Origin: Ampullaceana balthica
Lineage: Eukaryota; Mollusca; Gastropoda; Lymnaeidae
Direction of reading: 5' to 3'
Length of the DNA: 64,000 nt
NCBI GenBank assembly: GCA_944989445.1
Contig: CALYLW010000069.1
Coordinates: 1,178,001-1,242,000, forward strand
In this document: one piece after another, positions 13,401 to 26,560 of the stretch
How the letters are laid out: the number at the start of each line of letters is the position of its first letter
How positions within the stretch are numbered: position 1 is the first letter of the stretch
Program-made: the position numbers and the translations under genes
The notes under the pieces: generated by a model
What the model was told of the DNA's origin: nothing
Seen by the model: only the letters and a program-made list of their open reading frames with translations
Database searches by the model: none

Positions 13401-14184
13401 GGTCAACACTAACTCTCTCTCCCTCCCTCTAAACCCTCTCCTTCTCCACCCTCTCGCTCTACACCCTTTCTACACCATCACCCTTTAAACCCCCATTCCC
13501 TCTCCACTCTCCCACACTCTCCATTCATTGTTTCGCCCTGGATTCACAGTGACGCCTGACATCCGTCAGAATGATGTGTGCGGTTAGCCATCTTCCATCC
13601 CGATGTGTTGGCATTTTCCTATGTGGACCTAACGCGGGCCCGCCTGCCGAGACTAGCCACTACTGGGCCCGCCTGCCGAGACCGGCCACTCTTGGGCCAA
13701 TTAGCAGAGGTGTCAGCCGAAATAATTAGTGTAATTGACCGTAGAGATCCCTGGCCGTAGTCTTATGGGACTTTCGTAGACCAGCATCCTCTGGACTGAC
13801 CAGTGGAGAGCTGAGAAAGGAGAGACTTCGTCATTGGACAATTCTTTATGACGTTTCTGTGACCAGGAATCAAGAACCTTATGATGTCCAGTCTAAGACT
13901 AAGAGAGTGTGTTAAGTAAAGTACAGTTAGCAGAAATTTAGAGCTTTGCGTCACGTCACGTCATGGCCAGCAAGAAATGGGATTTTTCAAACACCTTGAT
14001 ATTAAAAAGTTGAAGAAACAATGCCATAAAATATGTTAGAGTCACATATTATGAGGTGCCCTCATTATTTCGTTGCTTAATTTGGGTGTATACTGTCGTG
14101 CAACATATAAAAAAGTCATGTAGTAAGAAACGGGCTAATATCAAATTTTAATAATTTAAAAAATTTGTAATGTCATAATAGAAA
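13401..14184. other. Pyrimidine-rich tract, then unique sequence; no gene seen
   Basis: 13410-13530 is rich in 'ccctct'. 13560-13980 is unique and GC-balanced and contains a short duplication, 'gggcccgcctgccgaga', at about 13637 and 13666. No exon is supported. Confidence 0.4.
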
Positions 14185-14666
14185 AATATATATTATAAAC
14201 ACCCTCAAATATGGATCATTCCGTAACGGCCGTAACGTAACGCTAAGGGGCATCACTCTGCTTTTTTAAAAATTGAAAATATAGACTTAAAAATCATAAT
14301 CATTTTGGTTTCCAGATTAACATTAACCAACCAACGCACGATCCTTTGACGTCAGCATTTGTGTTGTAAACAGTGCTGACTGACTCACTCAGAGTTATTT
14401 TTTGGTGCAGTAATTTGGTGCGCTGCTTTCTAAAATTAGTAGCGTCACGGACAGGACAGACGGGACGTGCAGTTGTTTTTTTTTAAAGTGGGCGCCGAAG
14501 GCGCCCTACAACCCTTATTATAAAATACTTTATGGACATTTCAGGAAGTTTAATATTATGTATTTATCATTCATGGACAAGTTAGTTGGGCTTTTGAAAA
14601 AGGTGGGCGCCATAGGTGCCCTAAAAATATTGGGCGCCGCAGGCGCCACGGCGCCCCAGCACAACC
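14185..14666 (+). mobile_element. Helitron-like element (family 2), first of two in tandem
   Basis: It starts near 'ttataaacaccctcaa' and contains 'cgctaaggggcatcactctg', 'gacgtcagcatttgtgttgt', and the 'ggtgcagtaatttggtgcgc' module. It ends with GGCGCC hairpins and 'cccagcacaacctat'. Compared with other family members, the final CTAG is changed to CTAT, where the next copy begins. No coding region is present. Confidence 0.65.
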
Positions 14667-15125
14667 TATTATATAATATAAACACCCTCAATTATGGCTC
14701 ATTCCGTAACGTAACGCTAAGGGACATCACTCTGCTTTTTTTTATTGACAATATAGAATTAAAAATCATAATCATTTTGGTTTCCAGATTAACATTAATA
14801 ATGACGTCATTGTTTTAGCTCATATTTTAATGTTGGAAAAAGGAGCGATGTAAAAAGAGGATTTGAGGATTGTTAATTATAAAATACTTTGTGTACATTT
14901 CAGGAATATTTCGTATTTATCATACAAGGATAAGTTACTTGGGCTTTTGACGACAACAACAAAACAGTGGGCGCCGTAGGCGCCCTACAACCCCTATTAT
15001 AAAATACTTTGTGTACATTTCAGAAAGTTTTTAATATTTCGTATTTATCTAACAAGGACAAGTTAGTTGGGCTTTTAAAAAAAAAGAGGGCGCCGTAGGC
15101 GCCACGGCGTTCCAGAACAACCTAG
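14667..15125 (+). mobile_element. Helitron-like element (family 2), second copy in tandem
   Basis: It starts 'ttatataatataaacaccct' and ends with the GC-rich hairpin GGGCGCC-GTA-GGCGCC, then 'ccagaacaaccCTAG' is approximated by 'ccagaacaacctag' followed by T. It contains two GGCGCC blocks with a duplicated 'ataaaatactttgtgtacat' segment between them. Part of the central module of the first copy is missing. Confidence 0.7.
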
Positions 15126-16547
15126 TATAGTGTATAATGTGCTATGGATAAGGGTTACATAATTAATCCATCTTCTCACCTAATCAATTACAGTGCAATG
15201 ATGATGTGTTTCTGGTTGTCAATTGAATTTTTCCGTTTATTTAAAATGTTAGTTTTTGTGATAGAGTTCACCACATAAAATGTAGAAATATAATAGTTTA
15301 TTTTATTTTATTTTTTTTTAATTATTTTAAATTTCAAATTATGATTTAACAGAATCAACGTAAACAAAGTTCGATCACATCATTATGCATTGATGAAAAA
15401 CAAAGATGTGTAAGAAAAATATATAAACTAAAAAAAATAAAATTATAAAGAACTGTTATAAAAGAAAAATAATAACTATGATATATTCATTTAAACCAAA
15501 TTTCTATTTAAAAACAATGAAAAATTTATTTTTAAATTGTTTCGCCCCGGGCAATGTCTTGTCAGGGACCTATCACGCCCAACACGAATGGAGCGGAAGA
15601 TCGAGACAGAGAACAGAAAGCGCATCCAAGTGAGTAATTAGTTGACTGCGCTACCCTGAGTTGAGTGTCACAAGTATAACTGTGACTGATTGCCCCTGTC
15701 TCAGAGTGGACGCGCCATTAACATTAATGTCCTGTTCAAAGCCCGCCAGACCGCTGACTGATCAGGTCGATGGCGCATTGATATCTTGCTCACCGTTTGA
15801 TTTTCGTCGTCTGCCGTTGGCGGGACGCCTGGGGTTGAGGCGGGGAAATGAAAGAAAGAACCAAACAACTTGACCACAGTCCGCCACATTTAGTTAACAA
15901 TTATTGTACAGTTTTTAGATCAAGTTTTTAATCTTATCTTTAAAAAAAATTTTTTTAAAGACTTGATAAAATCGTTTGTCTATTGCCTCAAATTTCTATA
16001 AATCTCTTCGACATCCTTGCCGTGGTGTGGTTTTTTCGGAGTGTGTGGTGTGTGGGATCGATGTAAATTCTTAAATCATCTACTCAGTTATTCAAATTTT
16101 CATCACTGCCCCCATCCCAAATTCCACATCCAATGTAGGAGACACATTTAGGCTCAAACAAGGCTGTCACAGTAGAAATATGCTGAATTCCTTACTTGCG
16201 TCATACCCTGAGGGCCGCATTCACCAACTCAGTGCGGGGAAAACCCGTCGACTATAAATAACCGATCATTTTAACTAAATGATTAGTTCTAAGAATTATT
16301 ACGATTTTATCAGTACGTAAATCCTCATCGTGTTTTAATACCTGGTAGATTCGTCACCGCTAACAATTGCATTGCGTGATTTAAACGGTGGGTTTTAGTT
16401 ATAGTACTTAATGCGTGGTTTACAGATTGTTCAAAGTGAATATAATGTCCAACAGTGTCTAGTGTTTATACCGTGTAAAAGTGTCTAGTGTTTATATTGT
16501 ATAACAGTGTTATACGTTGTTTATCATATAATGGTAGCCAGTGCTAC
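15126..16547. other. Unique sequence, no gene called
   Basis: 15130-15540 is AT-rich. 15580-15890 is GC-balanced, non-repetitive and open on both strands for about 60-70 codons without a recognisable protein. 16440-16500 has a short 'agtgtctagtgtttata' duplication. Confidence 0.4.
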
Positions 16548-16723
16548 CAGGGCCGGCTTAGCATGGGCAAACTAGGCAGCCGCCTAGGGCCTCCGATTTG
16601 TCTCATCATTAGTGGGGGCCTCGCACAAGAATCTTTACATATTTTTTATTTTATTTTTCAATTACATTTAGGGCCACTTAATTCATTTCGCCGAGGGCCT
16701 CCAATTCTCTTGGGCCGGTCCTG
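16548..16723. mobile_element. hAT-like MITE, CAGGGCCGGC ends
   Basis: Begins CAGGGCCGGCTTAG and ends GGGCCGGTCCTG, imperfect inverted repeats, with 'gcctagggcctcc' and 'gagggcctcc' inside. The flanking bases (GTGCTAC left, GATGCTAC a few bases to the right) are similar but not an exact duplication. Confidence 0.6.
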
Positions 16724-17560
16724 CATGATGCTACTAACAATTGTGCGTTTTTAAACGCACATATTTACATACAACTGGGGGGGGGCGGAGGAGGCGCAGG
16801 AAGGCAGAGTAAGTCACATTGTCGGCCAACTGCAAGTTTCAATTTGTGAAATGCGTTTTCTCTGGGTGTCACAAACTTTAGATACGCCTATGAATATAAG
16901 GCAAAATTAATCAAGCCATCTCTTATAAACACCCCCCTCTTTAATTGTCTTAAAAGGAACTGATGTAAAATACTCAGTCTTATCTCCCCCTTGTCACCCA
17001 TGAATTCAAAAGGGTTGAATTAATTAAACTGAACAATCAAGTGGGCAGAAAAAAGAAAGCGAAAGAACCCCTCCTTCAAGAAAGCCACTTAGCACGTCAG
17101 ACGTTTTAATTCCGATTAATTAGCATTCCCCCGGCAGCGTTTTGGCTTTTTGCGTGGTGCCACCTTGGGTCAAGCTCGTGGGGAAATATTGCCTTCACCG
17201 GTGTGGAGGTAGACGGTCTGTTTTATCGCCCGTTAAACTTACATCCCATTATGACATCTCGTAAAACCTCGTCATGGCGTCGGTAAATTACTTACATCTC
17301 ACGTGTTGGCCTGACTCGGTTGCGAGAGTTGAAAAGGAAGCAAAATAATTGTGTCCGTGTTTGTAACGTTTTATGTTTTAATGTTATACAACGGATCCTT
17401 GACAATTCGCCGCCGTCATTTCGCACGCCGCCATCGCTTAGCCTCAGGCTTATTGCTCTGTCGTTAACTAAGAATTTATATGAAGAATCAAAAGTGGACA
17501 TCTACCTATGTCATTTTAAGAATGCGTTCGTTTTAGCAGCATGTAGGTATACGTCAGTCT
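16724..17560. other. Unique sequence; possible conserved noncoding block at 17060-17290
   Basis: 17060-17290 is non-repetitive and GC-balanced with a homeodomain-type core ('gattaattag'). There is no convincing reading frame. Whether it is conserved cannot be judged from one sequence. Confidence 0.3.
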
Positions 17561-17905
17561 GTTTTTTGGGTTTGGTTTGCGTCGATTATTTGTATAGATT
17601 GTTTGTGTACATTGTTTGCGTAGATTGTTTGTGTAGATTCTTTGTGTTGATTGTTTGTATCGATTGTTTGTGTAGATTATTTATATAGATTGTTTGTGTA
17701 GATTATTTGTGTAGATTGTTTGTGTAGATTGTTTGTGTAGATTGTTTGTATAGATCATTTGTGTAGATTGTTTGTCTAGATCATTTGTGTAGATTGTTTT
17801 TGTAGATTGTTTGTGTAGATTGCTTGTATAGATTTTATGTAGTCTGTGTAGATTGTTTGTGTAGATTGTTTGTGTCGATTGTTTGTGTAGATTCTTTATA
17901 CCACA
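17561..17905. repeat. Tandem repeat, 13-bp unit, about 25 copies
   Basis: Unit 'gtttgtgtagatt' with single-base variants. The open frame ending at 17688 is partly this repeat. Confidence 0.93.
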
Positions 17906-19770
17906 TTCCAGACGATCCCCTTAGCGGCTTAGCGGATGTATTGATTTACAAGAAGCTTGTATTTTCTACTGTTATGTTGTAAGACATCTACAACAGATTG
18001 TTAGCTTAAGTATGTAAGTCCCCGGACAAGACAATGGCTACGGGTGTAAGCCTAGGCTCTTATATTCACCTGTGGAATGTTTGATACAGAATTTTGTTAG
18101 TTTAATTTATGCCGTTTTTTTTTCTCCAGATAATGAACAATTCAATCATGAATTTCAGTTGTAAATTATTTGACTGCTCTGATAACAGATCCCGAGACCG
18201 CTTGTGTGTTGGACTGACATCTGTAGACAGCGGCCCCTCACTGTCGAATCTCAGACTTACACTCGCTGTATTTTACACATCTAATGGACTCAATGATTCT
18301 TAACATGATTCTTAATGTACATAGTAGTCCTTTAAATATATAAATATACCTAGAACAACACCCATACACTCCCCACACCCATTCACACCCATACATCCCC
18401 ACACCCATACACCCCCACACCCATAAAATAATAATTAAAAATTCCCAGAAATAAAAATAATTTGAAAAGCGTATAAGGTGAGTTGCCTGGATGTCATATC
18501 ATTCCCTGTCATGACAAGTTACCGCCCCCTCCCGTGTCCAATTGTTCACGGCTTATGTCTAAAACAAAACATTAAATAAATATATTTAAGCTCAAAATAT
18601 TTTAGTTCTTCCTCGTCTCTAAATCGATGTAGACGCTCTTGGACGACAACAGTTTTGTCTGGAGACATCAGGTGGCCAATTGACCCGTCGCTAAAGTGCC
18701 CAGCTGTTACACATGTAGAGACATCCCCGTCCCCCCTTACACAACTGCTCTGATTTTGTCTCCAGTGAGAGGGTTATTGTTATGCACAAGTGAGAGTTAT
18801 GACGTAACGACATTACAAATGGACTTGTTTAAGTTTCCGCATGTTTTATGAGATGTTTTGTTTTCTTACTGTCATATTACAAAACCAGTTCTTCTTGGTT
18901 TGGGTTTGGTGGTGTGGGGGGTGGGGGTATTTCTCAGAGAGGAGGCATGAGGGTCAAGATGTTATAGCTGCAGGCCAAATGTAAGCGATAGAAATGTGGC
19001 TTTGCTAGGCACCCATGTGTCCACATGTCCATGTGTCCAAATGTCCATGTATCCATATGTCAATGTGTCCATATTTCCGTGCGTCTATTTGTCCATGTTC
19101 CATGACATCACTTATTTGTATCTCTCTGCAACCAAAAAAAAATAATTTAAAAAATAAATAAATAAATATAAAATAAAATAAAAACACTCAATTTATTTGG
19201 GATTCGGTCCGGTAAATAAATACGTATGACACCTGATGACGTATGACACCTGATGACGTATGACGCATGATGCTCAACATCTCAAACGTGGCTTTTTGCT
19301 GAGGGTAATGTAGATAAGACTTTTGGAAGTGAGAAGACAAAACGAAGTTCATTTAAAGGAATGCCCTTTTATCTGTGTGCTATTTGTTCACTTATTGACC
19401 TACTGTTCCAAATGTCAAAATCCTAATGAATTCAAAACTATTGATACAGAAAAAGATTGAGAAACAGAATTTTTTTTTCGAGAATGATGACGATGATGGC
19501 TTTAACCAATAGCGCTTAGCATGCTCGTTGCCCCTAATTTTTCAGAAACTCTCTGAAATAGAATAAAATAAAATATTTGTTTAGTATTCAAAGTGAACAA
19601 ATTGTTTTACTTTGAAAGCCAAACATCAATGTCCGTGTCACGTCATATATCAGCATCGGAGTTTAAAAGAAATGTGTCGCACGCCGTGAGCTGGTACGAA
19701 TATACATTAACTGGACACTGCTAGAAATAAATCATTACGTAACGAATGTCTATTATACATTTATTGTAAA
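17906..19770. other. Unique sequence with small simple repeats; no gene seen
   Basis: Contains a 'cacacccat' tract (18355-18425), a degenerate 'catgtgtccatgtgtcc' tract (19010-19100), and three copies of 'cgtatgacacctgatga' at 19218-19275. None of the short open frames is convincing. Confidence 0.45.
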
Positions 19771-20292
19771 CTAGGTTGTGCTGCGGCGCTCACTTTTTTA
19801 GGGCGCCTACGGCACCCACCTTTTTCAAAAGCACAACTAACTCGTCCTTGTATGAGAAATACGTAATATTAAACTTCCTTAAATGTACACAAAGTATTTT
19901 ATAATAGGGGTTGTAAGGCGCCTAAGGCGCCCACATTTTTTGGGGTCAAAAGCCCTAGTAACTTATCCTTGTAAGATAAATCTGAAATATTTCTGAAATG
20001 TACTTAAAGTATTTATATATATTTTTTTACAGTGCTAATCACAACACGATTTTTTAAACTAATTTTAGAAAGCAGCGCACCAAAATACTGTACCAAAAAA
20101 TATCTCTTTGAGTCAGTCAGCACTGTTTACAACACAAATGCTGACGTCAAAGGTCCGTGCGTTATTTGGTTAATGTTAATCTGAAAACCAAAATGATTAT
20201 GATTATAAGTCTATATTTTAATTTTTTTAAAGCAGAGTGATGTCCCTTAGCGTTAGGCCACAGTCATACATAATTGAGGGTAAATTATATGA
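19771..20292 (-). mobile_element. Helitron-like element (family 2), minus strand
   Basis: Read on minus, it starts TCATATAATTTACCCTCAAT after an A. It runs through 'agtgctgactgactcaaaga' and the 'ggtgcgctgctttctaaaat' module and ends with GGCGCC-rich hairpins and 'gcagcacaaccCTAG'-type bases ('cgcagcacaacctag') followed by T. Non-autonomous, about 522 bp. Confidence 0.75.
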
Positions 20293-20351
20293 TTGTTCAA
20301 CAGCTTTTTAACGAGGCGGGATTTGTTAGGTGACTGAATACAATCTGAAAC

Positions 20352-20722
20352 AGTTGATAAGAGGGTAATTTACGAGACACCAGACGAGAGGGTAATGTAC
20401 GAGACACCAGACCAGAGGGTAATGTATCAAACACCAGACGAGAGGGTAATGTATCAAACACCAGACGAGAGGTAATGTACGAGACACCAGACCAGAGGGT
20501 AATGTATCAAACACCAGACCAGAGGGTAATGTATCAAAAACCAGACCAGAGGGTAATGTATCAAACACCAGACGAGAGGGTAATGTATCAAACGCCAGAC
20601 CAGAGGGTAATGTATGAAACACCAGACGAGAGGGTAATGTATCAAACACCAGACGAGAGGGTAATGTATCAAACACCAGACCAAAGGGTAATGTATGAAA
20701 CACCAGACCAGAGGGTAATGTA
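20352..20722. repeat. 25-bp minisatellite, left half (about 15 copies)
   Basis: Unit 'gagggtaatgtatcaaacac' plus 'cagac', with variants 'gtacgagacacc' and 'cagaccaga'. It ends at '..gggtaatgTA', and the array continues 'TAtcaaacacc..' at 31139, so the 10.4-kb insert interrupted one unit. All six frames are nearly open because of the repeat; these are not genes. Confidence 0.95.
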
Positions 20723-21005
20723 CACTGTAAAAAATGCAATGTTTTCTAACACGTTTATACCGTTATTTTACACTAAACTGCTGTAAATGAAGATTTTTTT
20801 ACTGTTTTTTAAAAAAAAACAGTAAGGTAATGTAATTTAAGTTCGTTTACAATAAAATCCGGTATTAATTTATACTGTAAAAAAATACAATGTTTTTAAA
20901 CACATTTATACTGTTATTTAACGCTAAATGGTTGTAAATGACTACTTTTCACTGTTTTCCCTTTTTTAACAGTAATGGAGTGTAATCTATGTTCGTCTAT
21001 AAATA
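20723..21005. repeat. Subterminal direct repeats of the CACTA-like element
   Basis: Two copies about 150 bp apart share 'actgtaaaaaatgcaatg'/'actgtaaaaaaatacaatg', '..cacgtttataccgttattt', '..gctgtaaatga' and '..aacagtaa'. Such subterminal repeats are usual transposase binding regions in CACTA elements (family knowledge). Confidence 0.75.
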
Positions 21006-21981
21006 TTTTCAATACAGTAAATAAATAAATGAATGCAAGACGTTTTATGGGTTACTAAACATTATATTATCCGATAGACATAAAAGTTTTGGAGGCTGTT
21101 GAGTTTACTGCCATGAAGGACAGTGAAAAATATTTTGGCCGGGTGCCCAAAGTAGCCTTTTTTCTTTTATATGAGCTATTTAAAAATATTTTACGGACAG
21201 ACAAACAGACAAAAAAGAACGAAAGTAAGTTATTAAAAAACGTGGTAAAGAGTGGTCGCTCGATAGTCGTAAGCTGAAGTCCTAGTTTTAGTATTAGCAG
21301 TCAAGTCTTGACTTACATTTAATTCTATATTATTTTTTTTCTTTGGTCCTTACGAAATAATATGCCTTTATATTTATTAGTAATATACTATTACTAATAT
21401 CATGATTTTAAATATAATTACATCTTTCGTATTAAATAGTATAAATAATTTTTTAATAAATAATAGATTTCCTTTAAAATATGATTAGCCTTATAACGGT
21501 TTTTAATTAAACTTGCACTAATTAGGCCGGTGAACCTTAATGTGTTTTCTTTTCTTATGTAAGCTAAAAAAAATTTTTATTTTATTCACCCGATCGCAAT
21601 GAAATTTTGGAAAGCTGTTGAGTAAGCCTACACTCTAGCAAAGTAAAGGTGTATAGTATTTTATTTTAAAATATAAAAATGATTTCAAGTTTTCTTTGAA
21701 TATCTTTTTCTTCTGCCATTTCTGCAATGCGTGACAGGTAATCTAGCTCAATTTAAAAATCAGTATTAATTATTTCACATGGGAACAGACACATTTTTTT
21801 CCACAAATTATCGAGTTCTGACATAATAGTATTATATATAAACATTAGGCATGATTCAGACTAAAATCTATACTGTAGGGGTTTTAAATTTAAAATGTTG
21901 CAACGTTTTGGCCCGGGAACCCATAATGATTAATTAATGAAGTTTTGTTTTTCTTATTTAAGCTATTCAATATAAATATTT

Positions 21982-22714
21982 TAGGGCTTCGGATTAGTCG
22001 ACCCATCACTTAAAAATTATTGGAAATTTAAAAAAAATATTTTAAAAAATATATAATTTTTTTTTAAAAAAATATTTTTTTTTAAATTTTTTTTTAAATA
22101 GTGGCTGATAAATTACATGAACATTTTGGTTTTAAACTATTGACTGACGGGAATGTTCAAAATGTTGATAAATTTTGCCTACCATTGTTCTAACACTTCG
22201 CCTACTTATCAAACCAAATGAAAAGCCTATTAAGCTAATGGCAGTAATGGAGTCTGACTCAGAGACAGAAAATGACCACAGCTCTTCTGATGAATTACTG
22301 CGTTAAAAAATGGAGATGAAACTTCCCGAATCCATTGACCCTCTACAATGGTGAAAACACCGATATCCGATAATGCAATTCCTTGCCAAGACCGGTTAGT
22401 GCATACCAGTTACTACAGTTCCAAGTGAAGGATTGTCCAGATCGGCTGGTTATATTATCAATTAGACCCGCTCATCACTTGAAGCAAATAATGCCAACAT
22501 ACTTGTCTTTTTGCGTAGTTGGTGAAAAGATGACATATAAAGTAATAAAGGAGACATTCCAGTGTTATTTAGATTTTCAACAAGAACGTTTAATAGGCGT
22601 TACTTATGTCATCATACATTTTAATTTTTTGGCTTTAATCGAAATTAACGATTAATTAATTGTTAATTTTTCAAAATATAACGATTAAATTTTAATTAAT
22701 CGTTAACAGCCCTA
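21982..22714 (+). mobile_element. Degenerate hAT element nested in the CACTA-like element
   Basis: Ends TAGGGCT... and ...CAGCCCTA are inverted repeats. The flanks AAATATTT (21974-21981) and AGATATTT (22715-22722) are an 8-bp duplication with one change. Near the right end is 'attaatcgttaacagcccta', close to the ends of the hAT copy at 55440. It carries the transposase remnant described next. Confidence 0.8.
22240..22535 (+). pseudogene. Broken hAT transposase C-terminus
   Basis: One frame with three stops reads 'ESIDPLQW', stop, 'KHRYPIMQFLAKTG', stop, 'CIPVTTVPSEGLSRSAGYII', then 'RSSLEANNANILVFLR'. This matches the hAT C-terminal dimerisation region of ZBED-like transposases (DPLxWW, then yL.IPATSVPSER.FS.aG.I, then R..L.p.n...LvFL). 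The upstream 'SDSETENDHSSSDELL' is an acidic linker of the kind seen there. The conserved second Trp is now a stop, so it cannot be functional. Confidence 0.85.
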
Positions 22715-23959
22715 AGATATTTTTATCATTATTGTATTCTATCGCAATAAAATGTTTGAATTGAAAGTAATTGAGAACACTCCAGGTAAGATTTCAAGTT
22801 TAAAAAAAAAGAAGATAATAATAATAATAATAATAATAATAAAATTTAATTTTAAAAATATCTTTAAAAAATATTTAATTATCATTTATATTTTTAAATT
22901 TAAAAGCTTTAATATATATATTTTTCTATATTGGAACAGTAAAACTAACAGACAATTTTTTTACTCATTATCCATTCCTTACAATAAATTTTTTTTTAAA
23001 CAAAAAATTGCAACATGTTTATAATTTAAATGTTTATAAGTAAATATTAAATATTTACTAGAAAATAAATAAGTTTTCTTTAATATTATACTAAATTTGT
23101 TTATTATTGTTTATTCAATTTATTTGAAACGTTGTTTCGTTGTATACATGTTTTGTTTTTTAAAATTAGTTGTCTAAATGGGAAACTTCCGGCTTCTACA
23201 AATACTACAATCGATAATGGAATTACTTAAACGTGAGATGATATTTCGTCAGTATATTAAGTTTAAATTTCGTCTTTGCGTTTGATTGTATAATTGAATT
23301 ATTAAGAAACAGGTAATTATTTCATTTGAAATGGTTATATATCTATTTTTATAGCTTCAGCCGTTTAAATTTAATTAAATTCGCCCCAATTCACAATTGA
23401 TAGTATTGTTGACAGCATGACGGTAAGCCGCCATTGTGTTAAAAAAAGTTTGAGTCGAACTTATTCAGGCTTATTATTCACTGCTTCTATTGTTTATTGC
23501 TCATAAGATTGTATGGCCGTATTTAAATATGCCATAACATAATACTAATTTTAATCTTACAGTTGTAAGGATTGAAAACATTTTTAATGGTCCACGGCAC
23601 ATGGCATCACATGCTATTATTATTATTATTGGTCATGGTCATTTTTTATTTTTATGATTCATTCTCGGCAGTCACTGAGTAGTAAGTGTCAACTAAATGT
23701 GTCAATAGTTTTAATTGCATTTTATATTTTACCAATAAAAATAGTAATAGTCATTAACTAGCATATTTTGCATTAAATTTTGAATAGCAGATTCAGATAT
23801 TAAATAATTAAATAATATAAGCCAGTGATTCACTCAGTGACTCAGTGATGTAGCGGGTGTAAATATTTGGCAAGGCCTAAAGTTAAAGCCTAAAACTATA
23901 CAAGTAACAAGTACAAGTAATAGTAAATTAGCATGGATTACATAGCACACTAGGAAATG

Positions 23960-26560
23960 TAAGATTTTAAATATTTCCAAAGCACATGGCCCATGGCCAT
24001 GCTTTAGTTAGGTACTTCGATACTCATTCGCGCATCGATCTGCGCATGTCGTAAATTCACGGAAAAACTGTCATGGCGTTTTTTATTAAGCTTTAGCGGC
24101 GATAACATTGTTTTTGCGTTCTACGTCATATATATTCAAAATAGAGTGCTCCTCGTCATCAGTGACGTTTACCACAAAATTTCATAGTATTTTGATACCA
24201 TTTTTGCAGTGAGTTCGATCACCGCATCGGCGCACTTTAATCCTATTGAAAAAGGTATCTGATAAACTTTAAAATAAACTTTATCTTAAAGGGTACGATA
24301 TAGTGGTTTGGAGTCAGAATACTTATTTAATTTTCGAACCTGAATAACTTTACTTCATTAAAATTGGTTTTAGCCCTTAAAAGTTATGCCTTCCCCCATT
24401 TTAGGACTTGAAGGTGGAAATAAAAATCGCATCACGAGTCATCCCCCTTTCAAAATAAAAACGGGGTTGTGGGAAATGTCTTTCTTTAATAAGTTTTTCC
24501 TAAATACGATGTAATGCATAAATGTAATTATATATTGAACTGGTAAGAATTGATTACAGCTATTGATAGATTTAGTAAGTTTAATAATATTTAATAGAAT
24601 AGTAACACCATAGATTATACTTAAACTTGATTTTCCCGAGTAATGAGTTATTTCAATCATAATGTAATATGATTAATAAATGAATTATTTCTATTCATTG
24701 TCATTGTTTATTTGACTATACTATACTAATAGTTACAATTACAATTAGTTATTAGTAATATTAAAGTGAGTTTACAAATAAATACAGGTCCAATTAACAT
24801 TAGACCCTAATACTATTAGTATTAGTTTTCTAGTATAAAATCTTATAGTATTAGTTGATAGTGATAGTCTTTGGGTTACTTTAATTACTTATTTATATTA
24901 TTATGTGGTATATTATTATTATTAAAATTAACTAAATAATTTTAAGAGCATAATTAAAAGTTTTGTATAATGCTAAGTCCAAAATGATACTTACCTTAGA
25001 ATTAATAATAATGATGGTGATGTAATCCTTTTATTTAAAATTTAATGTTTGTTGTTAACATTTTTTGTTAAATCTCACCCACAAAAACAATCTTCTTTTC
25101 ACAAAGATAAGGACATACACATTTGACAAACAATAAATTAATCAAAACAAATAAATCTCAATAATTAAAATTAAATTGCCAAATAAAATAGGCATAAGAA
25201 TAGTTACAAGAGATAAAAATTATATTCCACCGCAGAACTCGGAATATCTTCAATTGCCAAATATTTGATGAAGACAATGACAAAGGTTATGAATGAAATA
25301 TTGAGAAATTTGCATACAATAATACAAGTTATTTACTCAGAAATTGACAGGCAAAATGTTTTTATTATCATTTAATGATTAAATGAGGTACTTAAATCTT
25401 CAAATACTTATTGACTTTAATTTTAATTTGAAATTTCAGTAATCCGGCATCGAAGGGTGTGGGGTATTTCCAAAAATAATTTATTGTAACTTGCATTCAG
25501 TTTTATCTTAAAGTCAAATACTTACCATTCAAACATTTAAATATAGTAATTGATTTAAATTTACCATACAATTAATTAAAATACATTAGGCATGCAATTG
25601 TTTGTTCTAATTTGTATTTATATATCAATATATATATATAAATACTAATTTTCGCTATGATTTTTTTCAACAAGCCTTTAAATATATTTTTACAAAATTC
25701 AAAATCTTGATAAACTTTAAACATTTCTTGTTCATTGTTTTTTAAATTGGATTGTGAATGTCTCCTGAAAATTTGATACCTTTATCTCTAAAATTAAAAA
25801 AGTTGTGAGGGATAGAGTACAGAATTTTGAAATTTGGGTCACAAGTTTTTTAATAAATAATATAGGTTATATAAGGGGCAAAAAAAATCGACAAAAAAAA
25901 TCATAACTCCACTTCTATAAAAGATAGAAAGACAAAACAGGTGTTTTTGAAAAGGTCTTAGCAAGCCCTTTAAAATGATATATTATTTAAGCCTATTGGA
26001 CTTCATTTAAATTTTATGTCAAAGTACCTACTTTAGTGAATAGTTAATGTCCATTACATTTAAGTTGTCATTAGTATTATTAATGAAAATAATAGAAATT
26101 AATGACGGTCTACAGGCAGAATAGAAGAGTTCAAGAAATTTAAATATTAAATTTGCGTGGTGTGCAATATACCTTAAACTTATAGGCATAGGACTTAAAA
26201 TATGTCCGAGGTCCAAAGCACATGGCTTTAGACACTTTAGTCAATAGTTTGTATCTGTTACAATTAGATTGTCAATAGCTTCAATAGTATTATAGTGATC
26301 ATAATATAATAATGGTCAATATTCATTAATGCATAGCAAATTTTCAATAGGCATTAATTTTGAAATAGAAAATATAGAATAAGCTGGTGATGGAGTGTGC
26401 CTAAATATTTGGCAAGACCTATAGGTAGAGGGGTCTAGTCCGAGGCATGTTTAATTTGCATGATGTGCAATGCACCATAGGCCTATAAGATTTTAAATAT
26501 TTACAAAGCACATGGCGGTACTTTAGAGAATAATTTCTGCCATTATAGTTTCAAAAATAT
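23960..26560. repeat. Scattered degenerate repeats inside the CACTA-like element
   Basis: Related segments recur at about 23964, 26203 and 26487, sharing 'ccaaagcacatggc' and 'tttaaatatt', and 'tttggcaag.cct' near 23868 and 26408. They look like old internal duplications of about 0.3 and 2.5 kb spacing. The rest is AT-rich with no exon found. Confidence 0.55.

Noticed and set aside
20326..20786. Overlapping 76-137 codon frames on both strands; likewise 31076-31507
   Set aside because: Products of the 25-bp minisatellite.
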